NCBI GenBank assembly: GCA_044222395.1
Contig: JBGANK010000001.1
Coordinates: 62,001 to 126,000, forward strand
Length of the DNA: 64,000 nucleotides
Source: JAEUMD01 sp044222395
GTDB lineage: Bacteria > Pseudomonadota > Alphaproteobacteria > Rhizobiales > Hyphomicrobiaceae
Reading direction: 5' to 3'
Shown here: one piece after another, positions 44,942 to 53,677 of the stretch
Layout of the letters: every line of letters starts with the position of its first letter
Position numbering within the stretch: the first letter of the stretch is position 1
The notes under the pieces: model-generated
Told to the model about the DNA's origin: nothing
The model's input: only the letters and a program-made list of their open reading frames with translations
The model's database searches: none
Translations under genes and position numbers: made by a program

Positions 44942-45850
44942 TCACGGCACTGGCGGCGGCACCCGAGTCACGCCGTACTTAACGAAAATTGCATCGAGCT
45001 CGCCGCTTGCCTCGATCTCTCGGAGCGCCTTGCCCACCGCATAGCCGGTATCGCGGCTGTCCTCCCTGACCGCCATCCCAATTGTCCAGGCCATGCGCAG
45101 CTCGGTGTCGTACTGCGGCGCGATGATCTGCACCTCTGACTCTTCGTCCTTGAGCGCCGCCTCGACTTCCGACCGCGGCCCCAGCAAGCCGGCATTCTCG
45201 CGCGCCAGGAAGCTTGTCACCGCGCCGCTGAACTTCCGGTAGGGATTGACGTTAGCCTTGTAGGCCCCCTCATCGGCGAACATCACGTAGTAGTGCGCCG
45301 CGGTGGCAAACTGCACAGCGATCTTGGCGTTGCGGAAGGCCCCAAGGCCCGCCCGCACGTCGACCATGTCGGGATGCACGGCCAGTACCACTTTCTCGTG
45401 ATGATATGCGTTGGAGATGCCGACCTGCGTGTTGCGCGCGATGAACGCCTTTTCCATCGGCACATGCATCATGACGTCGCCGACGAGCCCACCCGTTCGC
45501 GGCCCCTGCCAGATGTTAGACCGCAGGTCGTCATCGACCTCCTCGCCGGCAATGCGCGCGATGATCTCTGCCTTGAGCCCCATCTTGTCGGCGATCGCCC
45601 GCGCAATGTCCGCATCGATGCCCCTGACGTTGGAGGTCTCGTCAGTCCACGAGTAGGGCGGATTGAATTCGTAGACGACAACGCGAAGCACCCCGCTCGC
45701 GATCACGTCGTCGAGCGGCCGCGCAAGCGCTGCTGGCACGCCACTCAAGTTGGACGCGAAAAACAGCGTGAGCCCGACAACAAATGAAGCGAGGCCCCAG
45801 AAGGGCCTCGCCCGCAGGTGTCGCGTACCGGGGGATCCAAGCTTATGCAT
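44942..45850 (-). CDS. xoxJ: XoxJ-like periplasmic binding protein
   Basis: A 302-residue solute-binding-fold protein of the MxaJ/XoxJ group needed for methanol dehydrogenase activity or maturation. Signal peptide to about residue 43 (PAALA-RPLDD). Typical features are GVLRVVVYEFNPPYSW, NVRGIDADIARAIADKMG and the terminal GELDAIFVKYGV. It starts 22 bases after the cytochrome stop, so the two are cotranscribed as in xoxFGJ loci. Confidence 0.88.
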   Translation of the reverse strand: MHKLGSPGTRHLRARPFWGLASFVVGLTLFFASNLSGVPAALARPLDDVIASGVLRVVVYEFNPPYSWTDETSNVRGIDADIARAIADKMGLKAEIIARIAGEEVDDDLRSNIWQGPRTGGLVGDVMMHVPMEKAFIARNTQVGISNAYHHEKVVLAVHPDMVDVRAGLGAFRNAKIAVQFATAAHYYVMFADEGAYKANVNPYRKFSGAVTSFLARENAGLLGPRSEVEAALKDEESEVQIIAPQYDTELRMAWTIGMAVREDSRDTGYAVGKALREIEASGELDAIFVKYGVTRVPPPVP

Positions 45851-45871
45851 GGTCGGCCCGCGACGCCGTGC

Positions 45872-46300
45872 TCAGCCGTCGTGCTTGGACTCGACGAAGG
45901 CGCGAATCGCCCACATGGCCTCCTGCGAAATTACGCCCTCGAATGCCGGCATCTTCGTCACCCCGTTGATGGTCGCGCCCTTGCGGATGCGCTCCATGAA
46001 CCACTCGTCGCCAGGCTGTCCTTTCTCCAGGTAACGAAGGTCGGGCGCCAATCCACCCGAGATCACCTCCAACCCATGGCAGCGCGCGCAATTCTGGTTA
46101 TAGCCCGACGAGCCGATCCTGATGGCCAGTTCGTTGCCACTGTAGGGGTTCTTGTCCAGCCAGTTCTCGCCAATCGGCTGCAATCCGGTCGTATCCACCG
46201 GCTGCGGGGCAACGTCGCCGTGCGCCCAAACGTCTGCGACACTGGCCGCGCAGCAGGCACTGATCACGCAAGCAACCATGAGATTGCGAAAGGAGACCAT
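45872..46300 (-). CDS. xoxG: c-type cytochrome, electron acceptor of the quinoprotein (XoxG/PedF-like)
   Basis: A 142-residue periplasmic monoheme cytochrome expected to take electrons from XoxF. Signal peptide ends near VADVWA-HGD. Heme motif CARCH, axial Met in VTKMPAFEG. The sequence HGDVAPQPVDTTGLQPIG and GDEWFMERIRKGA resemble the cytochrome c-550 PedF group rather than Methylorubrum XoxG, so the symbol reflects position and role. ATG at 46300 has GGAG 8 bases upstream. It is the first gene of the xoxG-xoxJ-SoxYZ-hydrolase operon. Confidence 0.85.
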   Translation of the reverse strand: MVSFRNLMVACVISACCAASVADVWAHGDVAPQPVDTTGLQPIGENWLDKNPYSGNELAIRIGSSGYNQNCARCHGLEVISGGLAPDLRYLEKGQPGDEWFMERIRKGATINGVTKMPAFEGVISQEAMWAIRAFVESKHDG

Positions 46301-46388
46301 CAAAGCACTCCGCGTTTCCATCAGGGGTGTTGAAATTTTCTTCTTCTTTTTCGGTTTTCAAGATAGTCGAGCGATGTCGCCTGCTCAC

Positions 46389-46406
46389 ATTGCCAAATAG
46401 TGCATA
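46389..46406. promoter_or_regulatory. Shared motif, site B (upstream of xoxG)
   Basis: ATTGCCAAATAGTGCATA, 89-106 bases before the xoxG ATG and in the same orientation relative to the gene as site A is to xoxF. Confidence 0.65.
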
Positions 46407-46485
46407 GGCACCGGCCAACCGCCAACTTAACCGAAGCGCGACCTGTTGCGGCCGCAGGCCTGCCGATCGCTTCTCGTCCTGAAAC

Positions 46486-46501
46486 ATTGTACCATAGTAC
46501 A
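46486..46501. promoter_or_regulatory. Shared motif, site C (upstream of the beta-propeller gene)
   Basis: ATTGTACCATAGTACA matches sites A and B at all twelve positions of ATTG-N4-ATAGTRCA but differs in the middle four. It lies 136-151 bases before the beta-propeller ATG (46637), about 96 bases from site B in the divergent region 46301-46636. Confidence 0.5.
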
Positions 46502-46636
46502 CTTGGGAGCATGTGGGCAGCTGGCTAGCATTCGGGCGCATCGGCCCAACTCAAGGCTCAGCCAACCGTTCGGTCAACGATCGGCCGGGCCGAAGTGCGA
46601 CCTGCCCAAAGCGCAAGACGAGGAACGCTTTCGAAG

Positions 46637-47611
46637 ATGCAGGCCCCGATCAGGCTGTTGCTGCTCGCCGTGCTGTCCGGCACACCGCTCCCGCTCGCCG
46701 CTCACGAAGCCTACGTCACCAACGAGAAGGACAACACCGTCTCGGTCATCGACATCCCGACCCAGAAGGTCGTCCGCACCATTGCCGTCGGTCAGCGCCC
46801 GCGCGGCATCATCTTCTCCCGCGACTTCAAGCAGTTTTTCGTCTGCGCCAGCGACAGCGACGCCGTCCAGGTGTTCGACGCAGCAACCGACAAGCATCTC
46901 TACGATCTACCCTCCGGCGACGACCCGGAGCAGTTCGACGTCTCCCACGACAACAAGCGTCTCTACATTGCCAACGAGGACAACGCCGTCACCACCATCC
47001 TCGATCTCGAAACGCGCAAGGTCGTCAAGCAGGTCGACGTTGGCGTCGAGCCTGAGGGCATGGCCGTCTCGCCCGACAACGCCATCGTCGTGACGACCTC
47101 CGAGACCACCAACATGGCGCATCTGATCGACACGTCCACGTTCGCCGTCATCGACAACATCCTGGTCGATCAGCGCCCGCGCTATGCCCAGTTCAGCCAC
47201 GACGGCAAGCAGCTTTGGGTCTCCTCCGAGATCGGCGGCACCGTGGCGGTGATCGACATGGCGACCCGCAAGATCCGCAAAGCCATCTCTTTCACGATCC
47301 CCGGAGTCCGGTCCGACTTGGTCCAGCCGGTCGGATTGAAACTCTCCCGCGATGACAAGCGCGCGTTCGTCGCCCTCGGTCCCGCCAACCGCGTTGCCGT
47401 CATCGACACCGCGACGCTGGAGGTGGTCAAATACATCCTCGTCGGACAGCGGGTATGGCACCTCGCGCTGACCCCGGAGGAGGATCAGCTTTTGACCACC
47501 AACGGCGTTTCCAACGATGTCACCTTCATCGATGTCGCCCGGCTCCAGGCAACCAAGTCCATAACGGTAGGCCGCTATCCCTGGGGCATTGCCATCAGAC
47601 CCAAGCCATGA
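46637..47611 (+). CDS. PQQ-dehydrogenase-associated beta-propeller protein
   Basis: A 324-residue exported protein with a signal peptide (LLLLAVLSGTPLPLAAHEA) and about seven YVTN-type propeller repeats (AYVTNEKDNTVSVIDIPTQKVV, RLYIANEDNAVTTILDLETRKVV and so on). Family members occur next to PQQ-dependent alcohol catabolism genes. ATG at 46637; a longer upstream frame lacks a signal. Its stop overlaps the next start (ATGA). Function is not established; a periplasmic scaffold or sensor role has been considered. Confidence 0.87.
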   Translation: MQAPIRLLLLAVLSGTPLPLAAHEAYVTNEKDNTVSVIDIPTQKVVRTIAVGQRPRGIIFSRDFKQFFVCASDSDAVQVFDAATDKHLYDLPSGDDPEQFDVSHDNKRLYIANEDNAVTTILDLETRKVVKQVDVGVEPEGMAVSPDNAIVVTTSETTNMAHLIDTSTFAVIDNILVDQRPRYAQFSHDGKQLWVSSEIGGTVAVIDMATRKIRKAISFTIPGVRSDLVQPVGLKLSRDDKRAFVALGPANRVAVIDTATLEVVKYILVGQRVWHLALTPEEDQLLTTNGVSNDVTFIDVARLQATKSITVGRYPWGIAIRPKP

Positions 47612-48228
47612 GTGGTCATCGTCAAATCCCGACACTGTGGATGCGGCGCGTGCTCAGCGCTCTCGTCGCTTGTACGCTCGCCCTCGGCATTGCCGCACAC
47701 GCCGAGGAACCGCCCTACGACCACATCGACCCCAAGACCGGCTATCGAACCGAGCGCTATCAGGCGGCGGTTCCCGATACACCGCCGGCAGGCCAGCGCG
47801 TGTGGATCGACGACATCGACCGCCTCATCCGTGACGAACGGGCCGTGTTGGTCGATGTCTCTCCTATCACCGGCGTCGGCTACGATCCTGCAACCGGCCA
47901 ATGGCGCAGTACCAAGCCGCACACAAGCCTGCCCGGCGCCGTCTGGCTGCCCGAGGTCGGCCGCGGCAACATCGACGACAATGTTTCGCGCTTTTTCAAG
48001 TCCGAGCTGGCGCGTCTCACCTCGGGCAACCTCGCCCGCCCGCTCGTCATCTTCTGCCAGGCCGATTGCTGGATGTCGTGGAACGCGATGAAACGCGCGG
48101 CAAGTCTTGGCTACACGCGCCTCTACTGGTTCCCCGAAGGCACCGACGGCTGGCGCGACTTCGATCGCAAGCTTGTCCCCGTCGAGGCCGGGCCCGTGAC
48201 GCTCGGCGCGCAGTCACAACCAAAATAA
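47608..48228 (+). CDS. PQQ-dependent catabolism-associated CXXCW-motif protein
   Basis: A 206-residue exported rhodanese-like protein. Signal peptide VLSALVACTLALGIAAHA. The diagnostic motif is FCQADCWMSWNA (CxxCW) near residue 150, and WIDDIDRLIRDERAVLVDVSP resembles a rhodanese start. The ATG overlaps the beta-propeller stop. In other genomes this pair precedes ABC-transporter genes; here the next gene is the convergent hrpB, so that part is missing locally. Confidence 0.87.
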   Translation: MSGHRQIPTLWMRRVLSALVACTLALGIAAHAEEPPYDHIDPKTGYRTERYQAAVPDTPPAGQRVWIDDIDRLIRDERAVLVDVSPITGVGYDPATGQWRSTKPHTSLPGAVWLPEVGRGNIDDNVSRFFKSELARLTSGNLARPLVIFCQADCWMSWNAMKRAASLGYTRLYWFPEGTDGWRDFDRKLVPVEAGPVTLGAQSQPK

Positions 48229-48293
48229 GGAACCAGAAATTCGGGTCGTCCGCAGACCGCAAGCATCGATCTGCATTGCAACGCCCGAATCCC

Positions 48294-48370
48294 CACTTCC
48301 CACTTCCCACTTCCCACTTCCCACTTCCCACTTCCCACTTCCCACTTCCCACTTCCCACTTCCCACTTCC
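48294..48370. repeat. Heptanucleotide tandem repeat (CACTTCC) x 11
   Basis: Eleven perfect, contiguous copies of CACTTCC (77 bases), followed by related CT-rich sequence to 48390. It lies between the convergent CXXCW and hrpB stops, so it does not alter a reading frame. Perfect identity of the units suggests recent expansion or slippage. Confidence 0.95.
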
Positions 48371-48397
48371 CTACTCCCTCCCTACTCCCCGCGCCTC

Positions 48398-50887
48398 TCA
48401 CGTACCCCTCGGCTTGGCCCGCGCAGTCGGCTGTGCGGCCGCCGGATCCTCCGGCCAGACGTGTTTGGGATAGCGCCCGCGCATGTCCGCCCGCACGTCG
48501 GCCCACGATCCCGCCCAGAAGCCTGGCAGATCGCGCGTTACCTGGATCGGCCTCTGCGCCGGCGACAACAGCTCCAGTGTCAGCGGCAGCCGCCCCCCGG
48601 CAATCGCCGGATGCTGCTTGAGTCCAAACATCTCCTGCACGCGAATGGCAAGCCGCGGCGCACCCGCACCATCGTAGTCGATCGGATGGCGATTGCCGGT
48701 CGGCGCAACAAAATGTGTCGGCGCTTCGGTATCCAGACGCCGCTTCAGCTCATATGGCAGCAGCGCCTCCAGCGCCGCACCAAGCACGTCGGCCGTGATT
48801 TCCGTGAGCCGCGTCCTCGTCCCCAGGTATGGAGCAAGCCACTGCGCCGCCGTTGCATCAAGCGCCGCATCGGATAGGTCGGGCCATACCTCGCCATCCG
48901 CTGCGCGCAGAAAAGCAACGCGGTCGCGCAACTGGAGTTGCGCCTTGCTCCACGCCAGCCGTTCGATGCCGGTCCGCGCCGCACCTTCCGCAAGCGCCAA
49001 GGAAACGTCGTCATCTGGACCAACCGCGCGCGCTTCCGATGACAGCACGATCGCATCGAGGCGTCGCGATCGCCGCACCCGCACCGCACCTGCCTCGTCA
49101 TCGAAAATGCACTCGTCACGCTGCGTAATGCGATCCCCGGCCAACGCAACGATGTCACGCTCGCTGGCCGAGGCGGCAAGCAGAATTCGGGTTTGCGCCG
49201 CCTTGCCCTGCATTTCGGCGACGACGAGGTAGGGCGCACGCGCCAGCGCATCGGTTGCATCGACATACGCGGCCCGACCATTGGCGAGCAGGAATTGCCC
49301 AGGTGCGCCCCGCGCCTTTGCGATCCGCTCCGGATAGGCCGCCGCAAGGCACAGCACCTCCGCCGGTGGCGCGCTGGCCGGCACTTCGCCATCAACAGCC
49401 GAATGCCGTGCGACAAGCCGCGCCCATCCCTGCGCCAGCCGCCGCATGTCACCCGCCTTGCGCGAGCGATCCCTGCGGAACGCCTCCAGCCGCCGCGCTA
49501 TATCGGTATCGTTGCCGCCCAGCCCGCGCTCCACCAGAATCGCAGCACTCTCTGCCGCAACGGTAATCATCTCCTCCCCCCAGTTGGCCGAAGCAACCAG
49601 CATCGCCGCAATGCGCGGCGGCAGTGGCAACGCCCTCAGCAACCGCCCATGCGCACTGATCCGCCCGTCGCTGTCGATCGCCCTCAGTGCGCGCAATTCC
49701 TCGCGCGCGGCATTGAGTGCGGCTTTCGGCGGCGCATCGAGCCAACTGAGAGCCATCGGGTCCGTCGCCCCCCACGCCGCACAGTCGAGCAGCAGCCCTG
49801 CGAGATCGGCAGAACGGATTTCGGGTGGTGCGAAGGCCGGAAGGCTTTGCGTTTGCGGTTCATCCCACAAGCGGTAGCACACGCCCGGCTCCGTCCGTCC
49901 CGCACGCCCGCGTCGCTGATCGGCCGCCGCCCGCGATGCCCTCAATGTCTCCAGCCGCGTCACGCCGATGTCGGGCTCGAACCGAGGCACGCGCGAGAGG
50001 CCGCTGTCGATCACCACCCGCACGCCCTCGATCGTCAGCGACGTCTCCGCGATCGATGTCGCCAGCACCACTTTTCGTTGGCCCTCCGGCGCTGGCGAAA
50101 TAGCACGGTCCTGCGCGGCCGCATCCATTGCGCCAAAGAGCGCCGCAACAATCACCTTGTCGTCCGAAATCTGTTCGGCAAGCCGCTCGGCAACGCGTCG
50201 GATCTCGCCCTGCCCTGGCAGAAACGCGAGGATCGAGCCGCTCTCTGACGCCAGCGCCTTTCGGATCGCCGCCGTCATCTGATCCTCGATGCGCTGCGAC
50301 TGATCCCGACCGAGATACCGCGTCTCGACATCGAAGCTCTTGCCGTGGCTCTCGATGACAGGAGCGCCACCCATCAGCGTGGCAACCCTCGCACCTTCCA
50401 ATGTTGCCGACATGACGAGGATGCGCAGATCAGGTCTCAGGCCCGCTTGTGCATCGAGCGCGAGCGCAAGCCCGAAGTCGGCGTCGAGCGAACGCTCGTG
50501 GAACTCGTCGAACAACACCGCGGCCACACCCTTGAGTTCCGGATCATCGAGGATCATCCGGGTGAACACGCCTTCGGTGATGACTTCGACCCTGCTTCGC
50601 GGGCCGACCTTGGAATTGAGCCGCGCCCGTAGACCGACGCGCTGGCCCACGACCTCGCCCAGCGTCCGCGCCATCCGCTGTGCCGCCGCCCGCGCCGCGA
50701 TCCGTCGCGGTTCCAGCACAAGAACGCGTCTGTCGCCGCTCCAGGCCGCATCGAGGAGCGCCAAGGGCACGCGCGTCGTCTTGCCTGCTCCAGGAGGAGC
50801 GATGAGAACGGCATTTGCAACACGGCCGAGAGTTTCGACAAGTTGCGCCAGCACCACATCGATCGGCAGCGGATCACCCCACGTCAT
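48398..50887 (-). CDS. hrpB: ATP-dependent helicase HrpB
   Basis: An 829-residue DEAH/RHA-type helicase. Walker A APPGAGKTT, box II DEFH in LFDEFHERSLD, SATL in VMSATLEG, and QRRGRAGRTEPG (motif VI) are all present, as are the HrpB C-terminal domain segments ending PGFWAGSWADVRADMRGRYPKHVWPEDP. ATG at 50887 gives MTWGDPLPIDVV, the family start. Length is normal (about 820). Cellular role in most bacteria is poorly known. Monocistronic. Confidence 0.94.
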   Translation of the reverse strand: MTWGDPLPIDVVLAQLVETLGRVANAVLIAPPGAGKTTRVPLALLDAAWSGDRRVLVLEPRRIAARAAAQRMARTLGEVVGQRVGLRARLNSKVGPRSRVEVITEGVFTRMILDDPELKGVAAVLFDEFHERSLDADFGLALALDAQAGLRPDLRILVMSATLEGARVATLMGGAPVIESHGKSFDVETRYLGRDQSQRIEDQMTAAIRKALASESGSILAFLPGQGEIRRVAERLAEQISDDKVIVAALFGAMDAAAQDRAISPAPEGQRKVVLATSIAETSLTIEGVRVVIDSGLSRVPRFEPDIGVTRLETLRASRAAADQRRGRAGRTEPGVCYRLWDEPQTQSLPAFAPPEIRSADLAGLLLDCAAWGATDPMALSWLDAPPKAALNAAREELRALRAIDSDGRISAHGRLLRALPLPPRIAAMLVASANWGEEMITVAAESAAILVERGLGGNDTDIARRLEAFRRDRSRKAGDMRRLAQGWARLVARHSAVDGEVPASAPPAEVLCLAAAYPERIAKARGAPGQFLLANGRAAYVDATDALARAPYLVVAEMQGKAAQTRILLAASASERDIVALAGDRITQRDECIFDDEAGAVRVRRSRRLDAIVLSSEARAVGPDDDVSLALAEGAARTGIERLAWSKAQLQLRDRVAFLRAADGEVWPDLSDAALDATAAQWLAPYLGTRTRLTEITADVLGAALEALLPYELKRRLDTEAPTHFVAPTGNRHPIDYDGAGAPRLAIRVQEMFGLKQHPAIAGGRLPLTLELLSPAQRPIQVTRDLPGFWAGSWADVRADMRGRYPKHVWPEDPAAAQPTARAKPRGT

Positions 50888-51263
50888 CGCGCCCACCTGA
50901 TGAGCACGCTGAGGCAAGTCCCCCCAGATTCATTCAATATCGGCGGCATGGCATTGTTGGCTTGGCACATCTACTAAAGCGGCCGCAGTCACTGTCGTAG
51001 CCGCGTCAATTCATAGAATGCTGGAAAAATTTGAAGCGAACCAACGCACCTCACATCGCCACGTTCAACCGTCCACACTATGTAGACCATATCCCATATA
51101 CTTTACACTTTGCAGTTGTATTCCGGCTGACCAGGCGCCGCTTTTGCTTTATTGTTGTCAAACATACGAATTTCACAATGGCCCGGGACTTCGCGAACGT
51201 GATGGGCGGATCTCCGCGGCCATGACTCGACTTCTCGTTGGCTCAGATAAAGCGATCAAACAT
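50888..51263. other. AT-rich intergenic region before the HlyC-like gene
   Basis: 376 bases between divergent hrpB and the HlyC-like gene. 51070-51185 is clearly more AT-rich than its surroundings (runs such as CCATATCCCATATACTTTACAC and TTGTTGTCAAACATACG are split here), which fits promoters. No gene or hairpin was identified. Confidence 0.45.
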
Positions 51264-51809
51264 ATGACCCAATCCGCGTCGACCGCCACCAAGCCCGCTG
51301 CAAAGAGCGGTTCATCAGCCCAGCAGGTCGACGCCGAAGCGCGCGTCGCCATCGGCCGCTCGCGTGCCATCGCCGCCAGCCTCGGCGCCATCGTCTCGAT
51401 CATGATGCGCTCCAAGGAATATCGGAACACCAAGCTCGCCGACATCGAGTGGATTGTCGGTCCGGCCTTGAGTGCCGATCAGGTTGCCATTGCCGAGGCC
51501 CGCGATCCCAAGATCGGGGTCGTCGCCCCCGTCGCTGCCCTGTTGTGGGCCACTGTCTCGCCTGCGGTCGACCAGCGTCTTTCCAACACAGCCGATGCGA
51601 CGCCACGCTTGGAGCCCAAGGATTGGCGCAGCGGTGACATTCCGTGGATAATTGCCGCGATCGGCGACAAGCGTGCGCTGTCTGCCTTGATGGACCAGGT
51701 CATCAAGCAGCGATTTCCAAAGACCCCGCCCAAGATGCGGGTTCGCGACAAGGACGGCAAGGCCAAGGTCGGCCACGTCAACACGTCCGCCCGGGGCCCT
51801 GCCGCATAG
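51264..51809 (+). CDS. HlyC-family toxin-activating lysine acyltransferase homologue lacking the catalytic His
   Basis: HlyC enzymes transfer fatty acids from acyl-ACP to lysines of RTX toxins. The 181-residue product matches the family through LGAIVSIMMRSKEYRNTKLAD, IEWIVGPAL, VAALLWATVS and KDWRSGDIPWII. The catalytic Asp is kept (Asp125 in WRSGD) but the catalytic His of SPLHR in HlyC (His23) is replaced by Tyr53 (SKEYR). An Ala/Ser/Lys-rich tail-like N-terminus of 35 residues precedes the domain; ATG at 51222 is an alternative start. The next genes encode type I secretion components. No RTX substrate is adjacent. Confidence 0.75.
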   Translation: MTQSASTATKPAAKSGSSAQQVDAEARVAIGRSRAIAASLGAIVSIMMRSKEYRNTKLADIEWIVGPALSADQVAIAEARDPKIGVVAPVAALLWATVSPAVDQRLSNTADATPRLEPKDWRSGDIPWIIAAIGDKRALSALMDQVIKQRFPKTPPKMRVRDKDGKAKVGHVNTSARGPAA

Positions 51810-51922
51810 CACCCCCAAAGGATCTGATCGTCGGAGCTTGATGGGACGCTTCAACGCAAGCCATTGCCGGCTGACGCCAACACCGCTGCCCGGATTGAAA
51901 CCCGGGCGCGAGGCAACGCTTC

Positions 51923-53677
51923 ATGCCTAGCCGCGCGCATGAGATCTCCAACGCGGTTCCGGCTGCACTCCTTCGGCAGCGATCGATCTTCATTGCTGTC
52001 GGCCTCTTCTCCGGTGTGCTCAATGTGCTGGCGCTCACCGGCGCCTTCTACATGCTGCAGGTCTATGATCGCGTGCTGCCATCCGGCAGCTTGCCCACAC
52101 TCATCGGCCTCTCGATCCTTATGGCGGGGCTGTATTTCGCCTATGGTCTTCTCGATTTCATCCGCGCCCGGCTGTTGAGCCGGATTGGCATGCGCTTCGA
52201 CCGATTGGTTTCCGCAAGAATCTTCGCGCTTCTCCACCACCGCACCGTCCGCCGGCAAAGCTCCGACCCGTCGTTGCAGCCCATTCGCGACCTCGATCAG
52301 TTGCGGGGCTTCCTTTCGGGATCCGGCCCAGTGGCCCTGTTCGATGTGCCGTGGATGCCGCTCTACCTCGCAGTCATCTACTTGCTGCATCCAATGCTTG
52401 GCCTATTCGCGATCGCCGGCACGGCGCTGCTTCTGATTCTCACGCTGCTTGCAGAGCTTCTCAATCGTGCTCCGCTCGCCAAAGCCGCCGCCATCCAGCG
52501 CCAACGGCTCGCATTGGCCGATGCCGCCCGCCGCAACGGCGAAGTCGTCCAATCGATGGGCATGGCAGCCCCGCTGACACGACGCTGGCACACGATCAAT
52601 GACCGCTATCTCTCATCGAATGCCAGGTCTGGTGAAGTATCGACGGCGATCAGCTCCATCTCGAAACTCGTGCGCCTGCTGCTGCAATCGGGCGTGCTGG
52701 GCCTCGGAGCCTATCTGGCCATCGCCGGCGAGGTTTCCCCCGGCGCCATCATCGCCGGATCCATCACGCTGTCGCGAGCCTTGGCGCCAATCGATAGCTT
52801 GATTGCTCACTGGCGCGGCTTTGTTGCGGCCCGCCAGGGCTATCACCGCCTCGTCGCCGCGTTCGCCGAGCAGGACCAACGCACACTCCCCGAGGACGCC
52901 ACCGAACTGCCGCCCCCTGTCACGTCGCTCAGGGCCACCGAACTCGTGGTAACGCCGCCCGGTGCCCGTCAGCCGACGATTCGCGGCGTCGACTTCGCGC
53001 TGTTGGCCGGCGACGGCCTCGGCATCATCGGACCGACGGCCTCGGGCAAATCGACGCTTGCCCGTGCACTCGTCGGCGTCTGGCAGACATCTCATCCACG
53101 CTCCGCGATAAGGCTCGACGGTGCCGCCCTCGGCCAGTGGTCAAGCGACGCGCTAGGCCGCCACATCGGCTACCTGCCGCAGGAGATCGAGCTGTTCGAC
53201 GGCACGATTGCGGAAAACATTGCCCGCTTCGACCCTGCCGCACGCGACGAAGAGATCATCGCCGCGGCCAAGTCGGCCGGCTGTCACGACATGATCGTCC
53301 AGTTCGAGCGCGGCTACCAGACCGAGATCGGCGAGGGCGGCACCAGTCTTTCCGGCGGACAGCGCCAGCGCATCGCGCTCGCCCGCGCGCTCTTCCGCCA
53401 GCCGTTCCTGATCGTCCTCGACGAGCCCAACGCCAACCTCGACCAGCCGGGCGAGCAGGCCCTTGCCGCGGCCATCGTCGACGTGCGTCGCCGTGGCGGC
53501 ATCGCCGTCGTCGTCGCGCACCGCCCGTCAGCCCTGCAAGCCCTCAACAAGCTGCTCGTCATTGCCAATGGCCAGACCAAGGACATCGGGCCGAGAGACG
53601 AAGTTCTGCGCCGTATCCTTGCAAGCTCGAAGCCGGCCAGTCAGCCAACGCCTGTTCCGGAGCCCAGCAATGCTTGA
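51923..53677 (+). CDS. Type I secretion ABC transporter (PrtD-like)
   Basis: Inner-membrane ABC exporter of a type I secretion system, 584 residues. Residues about 20-310 are the membrane domain (six helices; GAFYMLQVYDRVLPSGSLPTL is a typical start). The NBD has Walker A GPTASGKST, signature LSGGQRQRIALARAL and Walker B FLIVLDEPNANLD. No N-terminal C39 or C39-like domain, so it belongs to the PrtD/HasD class for RTX-type proteases and similar substrates. Its stop overlaps the adaptor start by 8 bases. Confidence 0.92.
   Translation: MPSRAHEISNAVPAALLRQRSIFIAVGLFSGVLNVLALTGAFYMLQVYDRVLPSGSLPTLIGLSILMAGLYFAYGLLDFIRARLLSRIGMRFDRLVSARIFALLHHRTVRRQSSDPSLQPIRDLDQLRGFLSGSGPVALFDVPWMPLYLAVIYLLHPMLGLFAIAGTALLLILTLLAELLNRAPLAKAAAIQRQRLALADAARRNGEVVQSMGMAAPLTRRWHTINDRYLSSNARSGEVSTAISSISKLVRLLLQSGVLGLGAYLAIAGEVSPGAIIAGSITLSRALAPIDSLIAHWRGFVAARQGYHRLVAAFAEQDQRTLPEDATELPPPVTSLRATELVVTPPGARQPTIRGVDFALLAGDGLGIIGPTASGKSTLARALVGVWQTSHPRSAIRLDGAALGQWSSDALGRHIGYLPQEIELFDGTIAENIARFDPAARDEEIIAAAKSAGCHDMIVQFERGYQTEIGEGGTSLSGGQRQRIALARALFRQPFLIVLDEPNANLDQPGEQALAAAIVDVRRRGGIAVVVAHRPSALQALNKLLVIANGQTKDIGPRDEVLRRILASSKPASQPTPVPEPSNA

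Noticed and set aside
48294..48370. CRISPR array
   Set aside because: The units are contiguous 7-mers without spacers; it is a simple tandem repeat.
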